Shown: positions 52,045-63,702 of the stretch, in pieces
Layout of the letters: every line of letters starts with the position of its first letter
Position numbering within the stretch: the first letter of the stretch is position 1
NCBI GenBank assembly: GCA_019321725.1
Contig: CM033111.1
Coordinates: 1,364,001-1,428,000, forward strand
Direction of reading: 5' to 3'
From: Paulownia fortunei
Lineage: Eukaryota > Streptophyta > Magnoliopsida > Lamiales > Paulowniaceae
DNA length: 64,000 nt
The notes under the pieces: generated by a model
Database searches by the model: none
Told to the model about the DNA's origin: nothing
What the model saw: only the letters and a program-made list of their open reading frames with translations
Position numbers and translations under genes: made by a program

Positions 52045-55000
52045 ATGGAGAGCGATGGAGTTGAAGCGATTATGGAGGAGAAAGAAACGAACGGCGTTTC
52101 ACATCTCGCTCTTGACATTGGAGGTGAATTGATTTATGTTACTTCTTTTCATGTCGGATTTTACGTTTTTGCAGCATTGCTCAAATTATTGGGTAGCAGC
52201 GTCTGAATTTTGGGGTGCAGAAATCATTAAATGATGATTCTTTATTCATTTGGTTTCGCTGTATTTAGCAAAAGTGGCAAGAATTTCCATTTTCCATTTT
52301 TCTGGATTCTAGTTTTGTGAATTCCTATTTTACAGTGTGATTGATCAAGTGCAGTGCAACTCTGTGATACGAAATCAATATTTTCTTTCATAAGTACCAC
52401 GCAAGATCTGCTTTAACAACATTTGCAGTAATATCTACCGCATCCCTCTTCTTTTGAATATTATCAGGTTCTCTTATTAAGATGGTGTACTTTTCAAGCG
52501 ACAGCAGTAGGTCCGTTGATGATCAGGTGAATGGTTCTTCAGAGGACGGATTGCCTGCTTCCAATGGTAACCTTCACGATAGTGTCCTAAATGGGAGGCT
52601 TCATTTCTTTAAGTTTGAGACTAGCAAGATCAGTGAGTGCACAGAATTCATATCGTCCAAGCTACTTCAACACTATGGTATGCCATTCTCTGATTATATG
52701 TACATCATCCAATGATATAATCTTTTAAATTATGCTTATGACACAGCATTTGCTATGTATTCTTCATTATCTCATTATTCTTCATCATTTTTCACTGGGT
52801 TTCACCCTTGCCACAATTTTTTTGGAGGGGGTAATATTATTCCATGGCTGTATAACTTCATACTTTGTTGGGCTGTTTGGTCACAGAATGTTTTAGGTAT
52901 AGGAGATTTTAGAGTTGTCCATGTCATGCAGGAAGTAGAATTTGAAGATGGAGGTTAGCAAAGTGACAAAGTCCAACATTTATTGATGGCAATTTTTATG
53001 AACACTTTGTTTTGAAACCAGTGTTTTTTCAGGCCCTTTTTATATCCTCTGCCTGAAGGTTTAGTTGGGGTTGGAGAGAACTTGGGGCTGTAACTGTGGT
53101 CTCATGGTGCTTATTTAAGTTCGTTTAATCAACTCAGAAACCTTCTGAACCTGCAGTGATCTTGACAACCACACACTGCATAGAGTTAGATGTTCTTGAT
53201 CTTTACGTTTGGAATTTAAGATGACAAGTATGATAACCGAGGATTTTATAGTACAACCTATTCTGGACAGTGACTAAACTTAGATTAACATCTATCATAT
53301 TTGTGTCTCAGTGTACTAAATAATGCACCTTCAAAATGAGGGTTTGTTTCCATAATTTTGTTCATATACTCAATGTGGTTTAGTGCCTGATCGATGACTT
53401 AATCTAGGTCTTATTTTCTCTATAGAGAAAGAATCATTGTTTTATATTTGTTGAAACTGAGTAACCAGAAGGCACAAAGACCAAAAGCTGGTTATTGAAA
53501 TACTATGGTGTTAAGTCAAACTTGAATTCTCTTGCTTTGTTGAAAATAAGGTCTCTTTTTTCCATTACAGTTATATTAAAGTAACTTTGTATACGTTTAG
53601 TTTACATTATTGTCTTCTTAGAGGCATATTCTGGATTCAGGTGCTCGGAATAATGAGGCTCCCATTAGTGGCCAAAATATCATTAAGGTAACTTTGTTTT
53701 TAATTTGTCTTTTCCAGTCTCGTGATCCTGTATTCTGTATCTTACAACGGACAAAACTACTATGGGAAATAGATTGAAAAATTGATGTTCTTGAATGACT
53801 TTGGTTCTTCTCATACCTAGTATTAGGTGATGACCATGATCAAGTCCATTTGCCACTGAGCATTTAGAAGCTTCTACATTCTAAAAGCCATAAACTATGT
53901 ATGGAGAAAATACGATTATTTTACCAACAAGTTCACTTTTGACTAAAACTTTAGAATGAGATGTTTAAATTTCATCTAAAATAAGACCAAGTCTCTAATA
54001 AGTAACATGTTGATGAAGGCAACAGGTGGTGGGGCATTTAAGTTTGCTGATTTGTTTAAGGAAAAGCTTGGAATTACACTGGACAAGGTAGATGAAATGG
54101 ATTGCCTGGTAGCTGCAGCAAATTTTTTGCTTAAGGTGGGAAATTTTACTTCATAAAGAATTGCCTCTTCCAGCACTTATATATTACTTATTTGTTAAGT
54201 ATCACAAGAATGTCCAGAAGCGTATATTTCCACTCTGAAATTTGCATTTTATGTTACCTCCAATATTTTATTATATTGCTCATGAATCTGAAAAAACCTT
54301 AAGTTAGTTTGGTTAGAAATTAGTTTATTAGTTGCAGATATTTATTTCAGGTATGGATTCCTTTTGACTTATTTTTAATTGTATTCAGTTCCCCTATATT
54401 TCCACATAGAGAATGTATATAAATTTATCAGAATTTTGTAATTTTTTATTAGTTGCACATTAATTGAGATGACTCAATATTTTCTTGGAATATAGGAATG
54501 AAGCATTTTGGATCATGGCCTGTACTTATTCCACTTCCCTCTGTTTCAACACATAGACTGTTCATGATAGGTTATCATTTGCTTTAGCATATTCTCAGAA
54601 TGCTGAAGCAGTATAGGATCTCAGAGACAATTTTGTCACTTTCTTTGTAAAATTCTGAAAATATCCCCTGTTGCAGATTTGCTGGTTTAATATGATAATT
54701 GCTATGTAAGACACTCGACAGAGTAGCCAATAATAGCCAAATTGCTTCTCTTTGGACTTCATTGTAATTTCTTCATATGTCCCAGTAGAAAATAGTGCAG
54801 TTAATGAAATTCAATAGTTATACTTCACAGTTTCTCCTTTGTGGAGACCTATTTGGCCCACCCAAGAAACTGATATCACTTGGTCGAAATTCATGAAAGA
54901 GAGGTTGATGCATCAAATGTTGACCGTCTTTTCCAAAATCCATGACTACAGATAATTGATTCTATTATGCTTTATAAAAAGTTATCTTGTCAAACAAAAA

Positions 55001-58000
55001 CGCTTCTACATGGCTCTGTTTTTTGGGGGGTTGGGGGTTCTTTTCCTTCTTCCTATTTTTTCATCTGTCTGGCTGTAAAAGGGTGTTTCTCAAGCATTCC
55101 AATTGTATATGCTCTAGGCAGTGCACCATGAAGCATTTACATATATGGATGGACAGAAGGAGTATGTCCAGATTGACCACAAAGATATGTATCCTTATCT
55201 CCTTGTTAATATTGGGTCTGGCGTTAGCATGATCAAGGTAATGTTTCCAAACCTGTCTTTCTGGAATTGAACTCAAATTTGATTGAAAATGTGTTCAGAT
55301 TGTCTCCAGAGATTGAATTAAAAGAAGAATTGATGAAAATAGTAAGAGGGAAGTGTAGTAAGGGGATTTTTTCTTTTTTATTGCGTGGGTGGGTGTAGAT
55401 GAGAAAAATCAACATCTGCCTCAACCCTTGTCTTTGCTTTACATCATGTTACATCATCATCTTGGAACTTAGTAGTGGGTAATAACTAGGAGCTAGATGT
55501 TAACCAGGGACTAGTAAATTAAAAAAAGCAAGACAGAAGGGCTGGGAGGACAGACTTGAACAATTTGTTATCCATGAATGGCTTTTTATTGAGTGTCCAA
55601 TCAGTGTACAAATTGAATTATTTCATCTATTTCAATTATTATTATGAGTTCTTTTACTGCTGGTATTGCTTGCTTAGGTAGATAGTGACAGCAAGTTTCA
55701 GCGAGTGAGTGGAACAAGTGTTGGAGGTGGTACATTCTGGGGCTTGGGTAAACTTTTGACCAAGTGCAAAAGGTCATGCCTCATAGGTTTCTCATATCGT
55801 ATAACTTGATAGATACATTATTTACTATTATATGTTTGCTTGGTCAAATGATTCCCTTAATATGTGAAGATTCCAATCTTGTTTTGATATATTTCGTTTC
55901 AGTTTTGATGAGTTGTTAGAGCTGAGTCATCAAGGAAACAACAAAGTGATAGATATGCTTGTTGGGGAAATATTTGGTGGAATGGACTATTCGAAGGTAA
56001 ATATCTCTTGATGTATTTTGTCTTGTTATTTTCTTGGTGCAAACACATGTTGAAAAGTGTTCTTCAAGCTGTAGTTTCTGTGCACAATAAGGAATTTAGG
56101 TTTCCTCTGATGGAGTCATTGCTGATTGATTTCTATGTTGGGTGGAGCTATGCAAATGACAAGAACATTAAGTGGTTACTTACATATATTGATAGTTGAA
56201 TCATGTAATGACAAACATTTGCTATTCGTGGTCTTTGAATCTTTTGTTAGGTGACCAATACCAAAATTTTATCCCAAATAATAGTTTATTAGGAATTTTT
56301 GCATGCCTTCATTTTAATTACTCAACCCTGCACAATTTACTGAACATCAGCACATCCAGCTATCATAGATGCAATGATAGTTGAATATGATATCGTGTGA
56401 GAGTGCACAATATTTATGGATGGAAGAGGAGAATCAACTCAATTGAAGAATATCAGCATGCAGCAGAAGAAAATAATTTTAATAATAATATGAACTTCAG
56501 CCCATGTCGTTATACTGATCAACTACAAATTATTTCTGTGAATAATTTTTCCAGATTGGTCTTGCATCAACAGCAATTGCTTCTAGCTTTGGTAAGCCAA
56601 TATCCGAAAACAAAGAGCTTGAAGATTATAGAGCTGAAGATATAGCCCGGTCTCTGTTAAGAATGATCTCAAATAATATTGGGCAGGTGAAGTACTTTGA
56701 AATTAAATCTTGCATGAAAATGAATTCATGTGACGTGCTATTATTACCTGTAAAATGGAATATATGACCAAAAAGAAGCAAAACATCCTTGTTTTCTCTT
56801 GGCATCCAATTCTTCCTCATGATAGATGACTGAGGAGAAACGGCCATAGTTTTATTTAGACATAGGACCAATTGAGCTTAAAGTCAACATACATCACTGA
56901 AAGTGTTAAACTTGAAATATTTTGCTGGTACTTAAATGGTTTTTAACTATTTATTGAACAAAAAGGAAAAAATAGACTATTACTACTACCTACTAGGCAA
57001 AGCTTAGGAAGAACCTGCGTCAATCCTTTGAAACTTATTAACATGTAAAAAAAAAAAAAAAGAATAGTTGACACTGAGAAGTCTAGTCTCCTAATTTTCA
57101 TGAGTTTAGACTCCTCATAAGATGATTTATCTACTATCACTCAACTTGGTGGGCTTCCGAGGATTCTTGTTACTCTTCTTGATTCAAATGCCTGTGACAT
57201 GCTAGTTTGTTATTTTCTAATAATAAATCTAGGAAAAACACTTCATATGAAAAATTTGTATTATATATATTCCATTTAGTTTTTCTTTTCTCATTTCCAC
57301 TTACATCCTTCAGATAGCTTACTTGAACGCACTACACTTTGGACTCGAACGAATATTTTTTGGAGGATTTTTCATTCGTGGTCATGCTTACACAATGGAC
57401 ACGATATCTGTTGCAGTTAATTTCTGGTATTAACTTTTTACTAGTTTTTTTATCTATCTAATTTCCAGTCACAAAGAAATGATTTTTTTGCTTCCAATCG
57501 CAATGAAGTGGCATCTTAAATGATGCTCCAGTGAAGTAATCATATGCACTATTCATTTTTTGCTCTAATATGGTTGCTATCAATGTAAAGCTAGGAACGA
57601 TTTTGTCCTTAGAAGGCAAATTCTGAGGATTAAATGTATAGTGAAGCCTAATTTGGGATTTAAACTGTTCAATTTTTATATTTTAAGTTCCTCTATAATG
57701 TTTCATTGTGGGCTAAGGTGCAGTGGTAAAGGATACCACTTTGGAATAGTCTGGAGTTGGTTCAGCTCTATGTTTGGTGGTCTTGGGGGCCTGAATATAA
57801 GAGATATGATTGACGTGTGAACATGTTCGACAATATCTTTCTTGAACATCAGCATCCTTTACGCCCAAAGAGAATGGAATTCAGGATCACCCGTCCAAGA
57901 ATGGAACAATCACTTCTCATTCTAACCTTCTGCCTCCAATTTATTAGCAAACCATGAGATTTATTTTTGTGATGCCCATTGTTTGGTTGGACTTGATCTA

Positions 58001-58181
58001 TGTATGTCGTATTATTTCAAGGTCAAAAGGGGAAGCAAAAGCAATGTTCCTGCGGCATGAAGGATTCCTTGGGGCACTAGGAGCCTTTTTGAGCTACGAA
58101 AAGAGTGGTCTTGCCGATGTGGCACATCAATTGTTAGAAGAATCCCCCCATAATTCTTATCCCACTGAAGTTGGGTTTTGA
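52045..58181 (+). CDS. PANK1: Pantothenate kinase, PANK1 type (type II)
   Basis: Phosphorylates pantothenate with ATP, the first step of coenzyme A synthesis. Ten exons: 52045-52123, 52468-52677, 53641-53687, 54019-54135, 55118-55237, 55678-55772, 55903-55996, 56555-56686, 57314-57426 and 58022-58181 (1167 nt, 388 residues, phases consistent). [15 protein letters not shown] (from residue 21) is the phosphate-binding start of the eukaryotic-type fold. [14 protein letters not shown] and [17 protein letters not shown] are its glycine-rich loops; [11 protein letters not shown] and [14 protein letters not shown] complete the kinase. Length and end (SYPTEVGF) show a stand-alone kinase without the DUF89 phosphatase domain found in PANK2-type proteins. 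The start is [13 protein letters not shown]; the codon upstream is TTG. Intron 9 has a SINE-like insertion. Confidence 0.95.
57710..57850 (+). mobile_element. tRNA-derived SINE-like fragment in pantothenate kinase intron 9
   Basis: GGTGCAGTGGTAAAGG (57718) resembles a Pol III A box. GGTTCAGCTC, about 40 bases further, resembles a degenerate B box. The tail passes AACATGTTCGACAATATC. No target duplication was identified, so this is tentative. Confidence 0.3.
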
Positions 58182-58912
58182 ACCTCAGCTCCTGCCTCTA
58201 ACTGATAATGCTTGTGTAGAATGCAGTGTGCAAATACAAACAAAGGTATCATATACGAAGCAATTCTAGGTTGCTTCATTTAGTTGGAGATGTGAAACAA
58301 TGTAATGTATCTATATTGCAAGAATATTTTGAAATCTGACATTTGAGCACCAAGAGGCAATTAAAGGAAGTTGCCGTTATTTTCTTTTCTTTTTTTGGGT
58401 CTCTCAAATATTACAGACACCTAAGTGGATGCTATTTTGTAAATTATAAACGGTAAAAGTAAATGGTATGGTACGTTTTTCTTTTTCTTGTTTTTTTCCT
58501 TAATTTTTGAAACTGTAGTAACTCCATGTGCTGCCTAAATCAAGCTCACTTTCTTTCATTGCATCATTATGTTGATATATATATCTTGTCTTTTGATACC
58601 ATAAGTCATTAAAGGGGAAATGGAAAAAGGAAAATTTTTGTCATGTTGGTTACTGTAAACTATATTTAATAAGTTATAAGTTGATAAAATTAAGGGCGGA
58701 AACGGAAAGAATTTTCCACATATCTATAATCTCTAACATAACTGCAGTGGTTCATTAATGTTTATATTTACTGTTACAAGTTTATTGTCTTAAATTTCCA
58801 TCTCTGTGAAAAGATAGAATCTTTATTGCCTCAGACGCAAATGCAACATTAAATATTACACATTCCAAAACCAATTTTGCCTAAATCAGAACATGTAAGA
58901 ATTAGCAATACT
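58182..58912. other. Spacer between pantothenate kinase and the S1-repeat gene
   Basis: Contains the 3' flank of the kinase and the promoter and leader of the next gene. AT-rich; no coding frame, and no clear TATA box picked out. Confidence 0.5.
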
Positions 58913-60694
58913 ATGATGCTAAGAGAAATGAAACCTCTTCTCTGTTTTCTTCTACTTGTGCTCTGTTTTGGCATCAACCTGTCAAATGCCACTCCAAGAA
59001 AAAGAACAGAGAGGAGGAAGTATGTTTCCATTAGCAACAAGGCGAAAAATGAAGCACTCATCCATTGCACGGCCAGAAAGGAAAATTTCAAGAAAATATT
59101 GAAACCCGGAGAAAGAATTCGCTGGGGCTTGTGGAATAGGACTGGAGTGAAGAACATGAGCATGATTTGCTACGTCGACCTTCGGAACAAGAATCCTATT
59201 CGCGGATACTTTGCTGCATTTCTTCGAAAGAGATGCAAAAATGAGTGTAAATGGAGGATTTTAGATGATGGGGGCGTGCAGCTGAAACTGATTGAACATG
59301 AAAATTGGCGAACTTTCAAGTTAGAGCCGAATAAGGAAGCTGCTAGGATTTCTGGTGAAGACCATTTTTGTGGAGTCGATGTTCCTGCCTCTCCTTCTAA
59401 AAACGGGAAACGAAAATCTGAAAAATGTGCTGGTGATTCTTGTGGTGATGCGGGAGTTTCAGCTTCACCTCCTCAGGAAAGGAAAAGGAAATCTCAAGAA
59501 CCCAAGAAATGTGAGGGCCATTCTTGTGGTGATGGTGCTAAACTTGCACCATCTCCTACGAAACAAAAGTCCCAACAGCTCAAGAAATGTGAAGGCGCTT
59601 CTTGTGGCGAGAGAACTAAATCACCTGCGCCTACAATCGGGAAAGCGAAATCCAGAGAACCTGGTGGTGAGAGATCTAAATCACCTGCGCCTACAATCGG
59701 GAAAACGAAATCCAGAGAACCTGGTGCAAATTTTGCACCACCTCCTGTGAAGCAAAACCAAAATTTCCAAAAGCCCAAGAAATGTGATGGCACTTCTTGT
59801 GAGAAGGATGCACCATCTCCAACAAAAGGGATAACGAACCCCAAAAAAGATGCTAAACTTGCACCACCTCCTACAAAGCAAAAATCCCAGCAACCCAAGA
59901 AATGTGATGGCACTTCTTGTGAGAAAGCTGCCAAACGGCCACCGCCCACTAAAGCGATACAGAAATCTAGAGAACCTGATGGTAAACTTGCACCAGCGCC
60001 TACAAAAGGGAAACAGAAATCCATAGAACCTTCTAGTAAACTTGCACCACCTCCTACAAAGCAAAAATCCCAGCAACCCAAAGGGAAACAGAAATCCAGA
60101 GAACCTTATGGTAATTTTGCACCAGCTCCTGCAAAGCAAAAATCCCAGCAAAATGCAAGACGGCCACCGCCTACGAAGGGGAAACAGAAATCCGGAAAAC
60201 CTGATGCTAAACTTGCACCACCTCCTACGCAGCAAAAATCACAGCAACCCAAAAAGTGTGATGGCGCTTCTTGTAAAAAGGATGCTAAAACGCCACCGCC
60301 TACAAAGGGGAAACTGAAGCCCCAACCAGATGTTAAACCTGCACCACCTCCTACAAAGCAAAAATCCCAACAAACCAAGACATGTGATGGCACTTCTTGT
60401 GGGATGAATGCTAAATCGCCACTGCCTGCAAAAGGGCAACCGAAACCCAAGAAAGATGCTAAATTTGCACCACCTCCTACAAAGCCAAAATCCCAGCAAA
60501 CCAAGAAATGTGATGGCACTTCTTGTGGGAAGAATGCTAAATCGCCACTGCCTGCAAAAGGACAACTGAATCCCAAAATAGTTGCTAAACTTGCACCAGC
60601 TCCCACAAAGCCTAAATCCCAGCAAGCCAAGAAATGTGATGGCACTTCTTGTGGGAATAATGCTAAATCGCCACTGCCTGCAAAAGGCAACTGA
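58913..60694 (+). CDS. Secreted S-protein-homologue (S1 domain) protein with Lys/Pro-rich CX4C repeat tail
   Basis: Single exon, 593 residues to the first stop. A signal peptide (MKPLLCFLLLVLCFGINLSNA, preceded by MMLRE) is followed by one plant self-incompatibility S1 domain, about residues 30-140. It starts KYVSISNKAKNEALIHC and has the family's four cysteines, including the RKRCKNECKWRILDDGG block, plus sequons NRT and NMS. S1 proteins are small secreted beta-sandwich ligands, normally about 120-150 residues. Here the domain is followed by a long basic, proline-rich array of CX4C modules (CEGHSC, CDGTSC and variants), with SPLPAKG and LAPPPTKPKSQQ between them. Function unknown; the composition suggests a cell-wall or matrix protein that could be hydroxyprolinated and disulphide-linked (inference). 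The frame stops at TGA 60692-60694 because one G is missing near 60686; the same frame resumes downstream (next entry). The ATG at 58913 was chosen; 58928 is also possible. Confidence 0.8.
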   Translation: MMLREMKPLLCFLLLVLCFGINLSNATPRKRTERRKYVSISNKAKNEALIHCTARKENFKKILKPGERIRWGLWNRTGVKNMSMICYVDLRNKNPIRGYFAAFLRKRCKNECKWRILDDGGVQLKLIEHENWRTFKLEPNKEAARISGEDHFCGVDVPASPSKNGKRKSEKCAGDSCGDAGVSASPPQERKRKSQEPKKCEGHSCGDGAKLAPSPTKQKSQQLKKCEGASCGERTKSPAPTIGKAKSREPGGERSKSPAPTIGKTKSREPGANFAPPPVKQNQNFQKPKKCDGTSCEKDAPSPTKGITNPKKDAKLAPPPTKQKSQQPKKCDGTSCEKAAKRPPPTKAIQKSREPDGKLAPAPTKGKQKSIEPSSKLAPPPTKQKSQQPKGKQKSREPYGNFAPAPAKQKSQQNARRPPPTKGKQKSGKPDAKLAPPPTQQKSQQPKKCDGASCKKDAKTPPPTKGKLKPQPDVKPAPPPTKQKSQQTKTCDGTSCGMNAKSPLPAKGQPKPKKDAKFAPPPTKPKSQQTKKCDGTSCGKNAKSPLPAKGQLNPKIVAKLAPAPTKPKSQQAKKCDGTSCGNNAKSPLPAKGN

Positions 60695-61740
60695 ATCCCA
60701 AAATAGTTGCTACACTTGCACCAGCTCCTACAAAGCCAAAATCCCAGAAAGCCAAGAAATGTGATGGCACTTCTTGTGGAAGAATGCTAAATCGCCACTG
60801 CCTGCAAAAGGGCAACTGGATCCCAAAATAGTTGCTAAACTTGGACCAGCTCCTACAAAGCCAAAATCCCAGCAAGCCAAGAAATGTGATGGCACTTCTT
60901 GTGGAAAAATGCTAAATCGCCACTTCCTGCAAAAGGGCAACTGAATCCCAAAATAGTTGCTAAACTTGCACCAGCTCCTACAAAGCCAAAATCCCAGAAC
61001 GCCAAGAAATGTGATGGCACTTCTTGTGGGAAGAATGCTAAATCGCCACAGCCTGCAAAAGGGCAACTGGATCCCAAAATAGTTGCTAAACTTGCACCAG
61101 CTCCTACAAAGCCAAAATCCCAGCAAGCCAAGAAATGTGATGGCACTTCTTGTGGGAAAAATGCTAAATCGCCACTTCCTGCTAAAGGGCAACCGAAACC
61201 CAAAAAAGATGTCAAACTTGCACCACCTCCTACAAAGCAAACATCCCAGCAAGCCAAGAAATGTGACGGCACTTCCTGTGGGAAAAATGCTAAATCGCCA
61301 CTGCCTGCTAAAGGGCAACCGAAACCCAAAATAGATGCTAAACTTGCACCAACTCCCACAAAGCAAAAATCCCAGCAAGACAAGAAATGTGATGGCGCTT
61401 CTTGTGGGAAGAATGCTAAATCGCCACTGCCTGCAAAAGGCCAATCGAAACCCCAAACTGATGCTAACCTTGCACCACCTCCTACAAAGCAAAAATCCCA
61501 ACAACCCAAGAAATGTGATAGCACTTCTTGTGATGAGAACATTCAATCACCGCCACCAACAAAAGGGAAACAGAAATCCTGGGGACCTGATACTATACTT
61601 TCACCACCTCCTCTGAAGCCGAAACAAAACCCCCAACAGCCCAAGAAATGCGATGGCACTTCTTGTGAGAAGGGTGCCATATGGACACCGCCAAGAAAAG
61701 GGAAACCAAAAGCCAAGAAATGTGATGGTGGTTCTTGTAG
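59426..61740 (+). repeat. Coding tandem array of 18 CX4C modules, 126-bp period
   Basis: The first Cys codons of the modules start at 59426, 59510, 59588, 59783, 59903, 60257, 60383, 60509, 60635, 60760, 60885, 61010, 61136, 61262, 61388, 61514, 61649 and 61721. From 60257 to 61514 the spacing is exactly 126 bases (42 codons), except for three consecutive intervals of 125. The early units are shorter and more diverged, and some lack the CX4C part and keep only the Pro/Lys segment (59600-59740, 59940-60240). The 3' units are nearly identical, so they are younger duplications. Confidence 0.92.
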
Positions 61741-61807
61741 TGATGATGATGAACCTGCACCACGTCGTAGAGTCTTTTACTCCTGTATTAGAAATGATTC
61801 GAGGTAG
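60695..61807 (+). other. Downstream part of the S1-repeat gene, out of frame then back in the original frame
   Basis: The repeat coding sequence continues past the first stop. Compared with neighbouring units, one base is missing from a G run at each of 60686-60687, 60778-60779 and 60903-60904. After the third loss the frame equals that of 58913-60694 and stays open to the stop at 61805-61807, ending RRVFYSCIRNDSR. A full-length protein would be about 965 residues. Either the consensus lacks three bases or this part is no longer translated. AATAAA follows at 61831, after the distal stop, which suggests the distal stop is, or was, the real gene end. Confidence 0.65.
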
Positions 61808-63702
61808 CATTTCCAAAGTGGGTTCTTTTAAATAAACAAGTGGTAGAAGCTGTCTATACATAATTTCCTTCAATAGTATACTAGTTTGAACCTAAGCATC
61901 TTGCTTCTTTCTCCGATTCATTTCTTGTTTTCTCGGTGATCATTTTCTTTTATTTGTTCACAAATATAATTCCTTTACCATAGTAATGAATTATTTCAAC
62001 ATATTTACCATATTTCGTTCTGTTTATAAATCTGAATGAATATATTAGTCATCTTTACCTATTTCTTATGGTTATCAGAGGGCAACATGGTGCAACTTAG
62101 TCAAATATTTGTGCATATATTTCTGCAAGGATTCCAGTAAGGTGGCGCCCCTTTGTGAAAACTCGTACATTTTTCTTTTTCAATTCTTTTGTGTGTGCAC
62201 ATCGAAATCTTAGTTTCAAGAAGCTAAAAAGGGCTAGAGGGGAAGGCTAATAGTCAAAATTAATTTGTATACCTCAAAGATGACAGGACTTGAGAAACTC
62301 TAATTGAGTTGTTGGAACTTGAGGAGGGTTGGTAAGGGGCACCGCCCTTTTTAAGTGTTTGGAAAGCTAACTTTTGACAAGTGTATACAAATGAAAGGTT
62401 GTGAATATTTCTTTTTAATGATATTTTCTGCATCAGCCTTTTAGTGGGAGTTCAGATTTTCTGATTTAAGTTAATATTCCACATTTATATATTCCACATA
62501 TCAAGTTCGGATGTGGTATTTCATTGTGTTTAATTTGGTATTTTATTTTAATATCAATGCACGTGCAGTGTATATTTGAAATAAATTATATGTATTTAAA
62601 AATAAAATATTAAATAAAATAAAATACAAAAAAATCCAAAATGTGTTAGTAGGCGGCAAGCAAAGTGTTTTCCATGTTTATTTTCCTCTTTTAGGGTACC
62701 AACAAAATTTGTTTGAACCTTTAGCAGAAAATAATTGTTGATATATTAATAAGTTTGATGACAGACTTATCGATTTAAAATAGTCTAAACTCTCTGATGA
62801 AAGGGTGATTATTAGAAGACAAATGCAAAAACATCCTCATCTTCTGAAATTTATTTGCTGCATCGTTTGGATTAATGAAGTCAAGTCAAAACTGTACCGC
62901 TTTTGACATCTTCCTTCAACACTCCAAAATTGCCTTCTAGAGAAGTACAAACACTGATTTCACACATCATTCCATCTCATGGTCCAAATCCACAAATAAA
63001 ATTTTAGACCCTTGACCATCACATTATCCCAACTCTACAGCAGCATTACATTGAATGTATAAAAATTCTTACATAAATTACATATTTTCATTTTCTCAAA
63101 CGGGTATAGCCACATAGTTACATTGTTATTTAATATGGGTTGTTGAATCAATATTATATTAAGTGAATAATAATTAGATATACTAAATATTATGTCCAGT
63201 ACATTATTTCTTTTTTATCGATGCTTAGCACAACATGCATATATTTAGTACACGAACAGTATGAACTACATATTTTTATACAAGGAGAAAAAGCACATAC
63301 ACTAATTGCAGCATCCCATTTACCATCCAATTTAGGCATGTATTTTTTCATAAGTACAGCACAAATTAAAACCAACACTTAAAAGAATCAAAAATCAAAT
63401 TTCAATCATCAATTACTATATGTTACACCAATAACAACTTCTTCAATAACAAAATATGAGTCAAGTGAAGAAATATTGATACATCATTCTACATACACAT
63501 GTACAACCAAATCAATTTTCAGCTTATTCAGTCAGCAACTCTTATCAGTAGACACTAAACTAGACCTTTCCATATTTTCACCCCAAACAAAAAAATTATA
63601 AATTATTTTTTAATAAAAAAACAAATGCAATGTCCCTGAAAAAATTGATACTAAAAAAATGTACACTTCCAGATGTAAAAACAGCCATTAAGCCATTCTT
63701 TC
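61808..63702. other. Intergenic region, S1-repeat gene to the kinase-regulator gene
   Basis: No gene recognised. AT-rich, with a few T/A tracts. The right-hand end should include the 3' untranslated part of the minus-strand gene. Confidence 0.5.
61831..61836 (+). other. Probable polyadenylation signal of the S1-repeat gene
   Basis: AATAAA 24 bases after the distal stop at 61805-61807. Confidence 0.45.

Noticed and set aside
59494..61546. Long open frames on the minus strand across the repeat array (up to 272 codons)
   Set aside because: They repeat with the same 126-bp period as the sense array and exist only because the repeat happens to lack antisense stops. No start context, and Phe/Leu/Cys/Arg-rich nonsense composition.
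59426..61740. Regularly spaced repeats resembling a CRISPR array
   Set aside because: The units are contiguous coding repeats without unique spacers, in a plant nuclear gene, with codon phase preserved.
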